Assembly: GCA_003241785.1 (NCBI GenBank)
Contig: QFPW01000044.1
Coordinates: forward strand, 1-10,385
DNA: 10,385 bases
Reading direction: 5' to 3'
Source: Rhodovulum sulfidophilum
GTDB lineage: Bacteria > Pseudomonadota > Alphaproteobacteria > Rhodobacterales > Rhodobacteraceae
The notes beneath the pieces are model-generated. The model was not told the DNA's origin and ran no database searches. It saw only the letters and a list, made by a program, of their open reading frames with translations. Numbering within the stretch: position 1 is the first letter of the stretch; each line of letters starts with the position of its first letter. The position numbers were made by a program, and so were the translations under genes. Positions 7,463 to 10,385 of this stretch are shown here, one piece after another.

Positions 7463-8229
7463 AGACCCGTACTTTCCGCTCGCGCGCCGTGGCGCTTGCC
7501 GCAACCGTGCTCGCTGCGGTGCCGGTGGCCTTCTCGCCGATGATGGCGACGCCGGCCCATGCTTGGCGCATCGTCTATGACCCGACGAACTACGCGCAGA
7601 ACGTCCTCACTGCCGCGCGCACGCTGGAGCAGATCACCCATCAGATCACCTCGCTTCAGAACGAGGCGCAGATGCTCATCAATCAGGCGAAGAACCTCGC
7701 CAGCCTCCCGTTCTCTGCCCTCCAGACCTTGCAGCAGAACGTCCAGAAGACCCAGCAGCTTCTCGGCCAGGCGCAGAACATCACCTTCGACGTCCAGAAG
7801 ATCGATCAGGCGTTCCAAAGCCAGTACGGCAACGTCTCGATGTCGGCCACCGACCAGCAGCTCGTCGTCAATGCGCGCTCGCGCTGGCAGAACACGGTTG
7901 GCGGCTTGCAGGACGCCATGCGCGTGCAGGCCGGTGCTGTCGGCAATATCGACAGCAACCGCGCGCAGATGTCGGCGCTGATCGACCAGAGCCAGGGCGC
8001 GACCGGCGCTTTGCAAGCGGCGCAGGCGGGCAACCAGCTTCTCGCGCTCCAGTCGCAGCAGCTTTCGGATCTCGTGGCGCTGCTCGCCTCGAATGGCCGT
8101 GCCAGCGCGCTCACGGAGGCCGAGCGGGCCACCGCCGCCGAACAGGGCCGCGAACAGCGCCGCCGCTTTCTGACGCCAGGCTCGGGCTACCAGCCGGGCA
8201 ACGCGCAGATGTTCAACACCGGCAAGTAA
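7459..8229 (+). CDS. trbJ: P-type conjugative transfer protein TrbJ (VirB5-like)
   Basis: TrbJ is a secreted, pilus-associated protein of the VirB5 type, thought to act in pilus assembly or adhesion. The start at 7459 is chosen because AAGGAG (7445-7450) lies eight bases upstream and because it gives a clean signal peptide. The in-frame ATG at 7381 lies within trbE. The precursor has 256 residues: a basic start (KTRTFRSR), a hydrophobic core, and a cleavage site after AHA (residue 35) leading into WRIVYDPTNYAQN, the family's mature start. The mature protein is rich in Gln, Asn and Ala with long amphipathic helices that probably form coiled coils (about 45-115 and 150-215). The C-terminus RRRFLTPGSGYQPGNAQMF is typical of alphaproteobacterial TrbJ. 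Entry exclusion has been attributed to TrbJ/TrbK in IncP plasmids. Confidence 0.93.
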   Translation: MKTRTFRSRAVALAATVLAAVPVAFSPMMATPAHAWRIVYDPTNYAQNVLTAARTLEQITHQITSLQNEAQMLINQAKNLASLPFSALQTLQQNVQKTQQLLGQAQNITFDVQKIDQAFQSQYGNVSMSATDQQLVVNARSRWQNTVGGLQDAMRVQAGAVGNIDSNRAQMSALIDQSQGATGALQAAQAGNQLLALQSQQLSDLVALLASNGRASALTEAERATAAEQGREQRRRFLTPGSGYQPGNAQMFNTGK

Positions 8230-8249
8230 CCGCCAGAAGGAGCATTCCC

Positions 8250-8537
8250 ATGGACGGCAAGATGCTGGCCCGCCTCGGCGCTATCGTGTTCGTCGCCGTC
8301 GCCGTCATGGCGACGGTGATCGAGCTGACCCGCAAAGAGGGCGCGCCGGTATCTTCGCCGGTGCGCATTCTCCAACCTGCTTCCGATCCGCTGCGCGGAG
8401 GCCAGCGCCGCTGCCAGCAGCTCGGCCAGAAGGCCGCGGATGACCCTGACTGCCTGCGCGTCTGGGCGGAGACCCGCAACCGCTTCCTTGGGCGAACGCC
8501 GGCTCCGGCATCGCCCGCGCAAATCGAAGGGCGGTGA
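8250..8537 (+). CDS. trbK: Putative entry exclusion protein TrbK-alt
   Basis: This small protein of 95 residues has one N-terminal membrane segment (about 6-25) and a periplasmic tail. The tail carries two cysteines (Cys55, Cys68) in the pattern RRCQQLGQKAADDPDC followed by LRVWAETRNRFLG. That pattern marks the alternative TrbK family found between trbJ and trbL in alphaproteobacteria. No lipoprotein signal like that of the IncP TrbK is visible, and the two families are related more by position than by sequence. The cysteines could form a disulfide in the periplasm. A strong ribosome binding site (AGAAGGAG, 8235-8242) precedes it, which suggests efficient translation. The role in exclusion is inferred from family naming and synteny. 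Confidence 0.88.
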   Translation: MDGKMLARLGAIVFVAVAVMATVIELTRKEGAPVSSPVRILQPASDPLRGGQRRCQQLGQKAADDPDCLRVWAETRNRFLGRTPAPASPAQIEGR

Positions 8538-8540
8538 CGC

Positions 8541-9896
8541 ATGGGCGGCAGCGGAGTCATCGACACATTCCTCGGCACCTTCACCCGTTACATCGACAGC
8601 GGATTCGGGCTGCTCGGCGGCGAGGTCGCTTTTATCGCTACCACGCTCATCGTCATCGATGTGACGCTGGCTGCGCTGGTCTGGTCCTGGGGCGCGGATG
8701 ACGACATCATCGCCCGGCTCGTGAAGAAGACGCTGTTCGTCGGGGCTTTTGCCTACCTGATTTCCAACTGGAACAACCTCGCGAAAATCGTCTTCGACAG
8801 CTTTGCCGGCCTCGGCCTCAAGGCGTCAGGCACCGGATTCTCGACCGCCGACCTGATGCGTCCCGGCAAGGTCGCACAGACCGGCCTCGATGCCGCCCGG
8901 CCGCTGCTCGAATCCATCTCCGACCTGATGGGCTGGGTCGCCTTCTTCGAGAACTTCATCCAGATCGCGTGCCTGCTCTTCGCCTGGGCGCTGGTGATCC
9001 TTGCCTTCTTCATCCTGGCGATCCAGCTCTTCGTCACCCTGATCGAGTTCAAGCTGGCGACGCTCGCCGGCTTTGTCCTCATCCCCTTCGGGCTTTGGGG
9101 CAAAAGCGCTTTCATGGCTGAGAAGGTGTTGGGCAATGTGGTGTCGTCCGGCATCAAGGTTCTGGTGCTGGCCGTCATCATTGGCATCGGCTCGACGCTG
9201 TTCTCACAGTTCACGCAAGGGTTCGGCGGCCAGACACCGAGCATCGACGACGCCATGGCCGTCGTGCTCGCCGCTCTCTCGCTTCTCGGCCTCGGCATCT
9301 TCGGCCCCGGCATCGCCAACGGCCTCGTCTCCGGCGGCCCGCAGCTCGGCGCGGGCGCTGCCGTTGGCACTGGCCTTGCCGCAGGCGGCATGGTGCTGGC
9401 CGGCGCTGGTGCTGCTGGCCTTGCCGCCAAGGGCGGTGCAGCCGCGCTTTCCACCGGCGCTGCCGCCGTGCGTGGTGGCGCGACCGCAGCCGGCGCGGCA
9501 TCCGCCGCCTTCAGCCTCGGTTCGCTCGGCCAGTTCGGTGCAGCAGGTGCTGCATCCGGCATGGGTGGCATGGGGCGGGCAGCAGGTTCCGCCGCCATGT
9601 CGCCGCTGCGCCGTGCGGCGGCCAGCGTCAAGTCCAGCTTTTCCGATGGCGTGAAGAGCGGCTTCGGCGTTACGGGCGGCTCTTCGACCATGGGGACGGT
9701 CGGCGGTTCCGCCGATGCCGCAGCCGACGCCGCTTCCGCCACCCATACCGCCAAGGGCCAGCCCGATTGGGCGAAGCGAATGCAGCGCTCGCAGCGCCTT
9801 TCGCACGGCGTCCAGACCACGACCCACGCCGTCCGCTCCGGCGACAGCCACGGCTCCGGCTCTTCCGTCAACCTCTCTGAAAGTGACCGCTCATGA
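8541..9896 (+). CDS. trbL: P-type conjugative transfer protein TrbL (VirB6-like)
   Basis: TrbL is the polytopic inner-membrane channel component equivalent to VirB6. The protein has 451 residues. Hydrophobic segments lie near 28-50, 60-77, 133-186, 199-222 and 237-265, with the family's LIEFKLATLAGFVLIPFGLWGKSAF stretch (168-192) in the centre. From about 265 to 350 the chain is an Ala/Gly-rich low-complexity region. A Ser/Thr-rich, partly basic tail follows, containing GQPDWAKRMQRSQRLSHG, a C-terminal segment typical of this subfamily. The start lies three bases after the trbK stop, with GGGCGG as a weak ribosome binding site. The stop overlaps the trbF start (ATGA). A long open frame on the opposite strand is an artefact of its GC-rich codons. 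Confidence 0.94.
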   Translation: MGGSGVIDTFLGTFTRYIDSGFGLLGGEVAFIATTLIVIDVTLAALVWSWGADDDIIARLVKKTLFVGAFAYLISNWNNLAKIVFDSFAGLGLKASGTGFSTADLMRPGKVAQTGLDAARPLLESISDLMGWVAFFENFIQIACLLFAWALVILAFFILAIQLFVTLIEFKLATLAGFVLIPFGLWGKSAFMAEKVLGNVVSSGIKVLVLAVIIGIGSTLFSQFTQGFGGQTPSIDDAMAVVLAALSLLGLGIFGPGIANGLVSGGPQLGAGAAVGTGLAAGGMVLAGAGAAGLAAKGGAAALSTGAAAVRGGATAAGAASAAFSLGSLGQFGAAGAASGMGGMGRAAGSAAMSPLRRAAASVKSSFSDGVKSGFGVTGGSSTMGTVGGSADAAADAASATHTAKGQPDWAKRMQRSQRLSHGVQTTTHAVRSGDSHGSGSSVNLSESDRS

Positions 9897-10303
9897 ACCT
9901 GTTTCGACGACCCGCCACTCATTACGGCAAAACCCCGCAACCCAAGACGCCCTATCAGAAAGCCGCCCAGGTTTGGGACGAGCGCATTGGCTCCGCCCGC
10001 GTACAGGCAAAGAACTGGCGATACATGGCCTTCGGCTCGCTGGTTCTCTCTGGCGGTTTTGCCGCCGCACTCGTCTGGCAGTCGGTTCAGGGAACCGTCG
10101 TGCCTTGGGTGGTGCAGGTCGACAAGCTCGGCCAGGCCCAGACCGTCGCGCCGGCGACTGCCGACTATCGGCCGACCGATCCGCAGATCGCGTGGCATCT
10201 CGCCCGCTTCATCGAACAGGTTAGGTCCATCCCGGCCGATCCGATCATCGTCCGCCAGAACTGGCTTCGCGCCTATGAATGGACCACTGTGACCGGCCAT
10301 TGA
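9893..10303 (+). pseudogene. trbF: Conjugal transfer protein TrbF (VirB8-like), 3' truncated by foreign sequence
   Basis: TrbF is the VirB8-like inner-membrane protein that links the cytoplasmic and outer parts of the channel. The first ~132 residues are convincing: MNLFRRPATHYG, a cytoplasmic segment ending AKNWRYMAFG, one membrane helix (about 44-64) and the start of the periplasmic domain with VVPWVVQVDKLG, DPQIAWHLARFIEQVRSIP and NWLRAYEWTT. Intact family members continue for roughly another 90-100 residues. Here the match stops after EWTT and the frame ends four codons later (VTGH, stop at 10301-10303), at the point where unrelated repeat-bearing sequence begins (about 10288). The product would lack most of the periplasmic domain and is unlikely to work. 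Whether the 3' part of trbF and trbG/trbI lie beyond the inserted sequence cannot be seen. Confidence 0.85.
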
Positions 10304-10344
10304 ATTCTCCCCGTTTGTGGGCACCGAAAAATCCCCGCTTTGCG
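10295..10344 (+). repeat. Two adjacent imperfect 25-bp direct repeats
   Basis: Copy 1 (10295-10319) starts GGCCATTGAATTCTCCCC and copy 2 (10320-10344) starts GGCACCGAAAAATCCCC. With one gap on each side they share about three quarters of their bases, including TCCCCG and TTTG. They lie just inside the trbF breakpoint, where terminal transposase-binding repeats of an insertion element would be expected. Confidence 0.5.
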
Positions 10345-10382
10345 CTCCCTCGTCTCCGGGCATGCCCGGAGACGAGGGAGCG
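10343..10382. repeat. Perfect 40-bp palindrome at the right edge
   Basis: The left arm starts CGCTCCCTCGTCTCC and the right arm is its exact reverse complement, with no spacer; the centre is GGGCATGCCC at 10358-10367. Each arm is 20 bases. Beyond the arms the symmetry stops at once (G10342 faces T10383). A simple fold-back read artefact would be expected to continue the symmetry, so this looks like real sequence. There is no T-run after it, so it is not a standard intrinsic terminator, although it could form a very stable hairpin in RNA or a cruciform in DNA. Confidence 0.9.
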
Positions 10383-10385
10383 TGC

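Larger units (their letters stand above)
10288..10385. mobile_element. Probable end of an insertion sequence (IS21-like?) inside trbF, partial
   Basis: TrbF similarity ends at about 10287 and the following 98 bases are not trb-like. They start TGTGACCGG and carry two adjacent imperfect 25-bp repeats (10295-10319 and 10320-10344) sharing GGC, GAA, TCCCCG and TTTG. IS21-family elements begin with TG and carry several short repeats of this kind as transposase-binding sites near their ends, which is the reason for the tentative family name. No transposase gene is in view because the window ends. Another kind of element, or a recombination junction, would look the same with this little sequence. 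Confidence 0.5.

Noticed and set aside
8753..10363. 536-codon open frame on the minus strand
   Set aside because: It lies opposite trbL and trbF and runs through the breakpoint into the inserted sequence. The product is Pro/Ala/Arg/Ser-rich with no family features; it arises from the GC-rich codons of trbL.
10343..10385. Intrinsic (rho-independent) terminator
   Set aside because: The palindrome has no T-run on either side and no loop; a hairpin is likely, but a standard terminator is not supported.
1..10385. CRISPR array, tRNA/rRNA gene, oriT or relaxase gene
   Set aside because: No regularly spaced repeats, no recognisable RNA gene and no relaxase motifs were seen; nearly all the sequence is taken up by traG/trb genes.

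Overview
The window reads as a piece of an integrative or plasmid-borne conjugation module from an alphaproteobacterium, most likely of the Rhizobiales or Sphingomonadales. This rests on the high GC content, the strongly GC-biased third codon positions and the gene order traG - ribbon-helix-helix (copG-like) - trbB-C-D-E-J-K-L-F. That order is the standard order of the P-type (Trb) type IV secretion system on rhizobial and sphingomonad genomic islands and ICEs. All supported genes lie on the plus strand.

Layout. (1) 2-682: the substrate-binding part of a LysR-type regulator. Its DNA-binding part is not in the window, and its first ~35 codons look disrupted. (2) 683-810: an intergenic region with a possible promoter. 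(3) 811-2796 traG, the VirD4-type coupling ATPase, followed 10 bases later by a CopG-like ribbon-helix-helix gene (2807-3271). (4) 3272-3410: a second intergenic region with the best promoter candidate in the window and paired TCCCC/GGGGA inverted repeats running up to the trbB ribosome binding site. (5) 3411-9896: a tightly packed operon trbB, trbC, trbD, trbE, trbJ, trbK-alt, trbL. Four junctions overlap (ATGA or TGATG), which suggests translational coupling. (6) 9893-10303: trbF, which departs from its family after about residue 132 and ends early. (7) 10288-10385: non-trb sequence with two adjacent imperfect 25-bp repeats and a perfect 40-bp palindrome, which I read as one end of an insertion element, possibly IS21-like, cut by the window edge.

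How it works together. TraG couples the relaxase-DNA complex to the channel. TrbB and TrbE are the cytoplasmic ATPases (VirB11- and VirB4-like). TrbC is the pilin, TrbD the VirB3-like partner, TrbJ the VirB5-like pilus-associated protein, TrbL the VirB6-like polytopic channel protein and TrbF the VirB8-like bridge. TrbK is the putative entry-exclusion protein. TrbG and TrbI (VirB9/VirB10-like), the relaxase and oriT are not in the window. Because trbF is broken and the right-hand trb genes are cut off from the operon, this copy of the system is probably not functional as it stands.

No undescribed enzymatic system is visible. The most noteworthy signals are the matched 5' regions of traG and trbB (a 22-bp near-identical block plus smaller matches at conserved spacing), the alternating half-sites in front of trbB, the truncation of trbF, and the 40-bp palindrome at the right edge.
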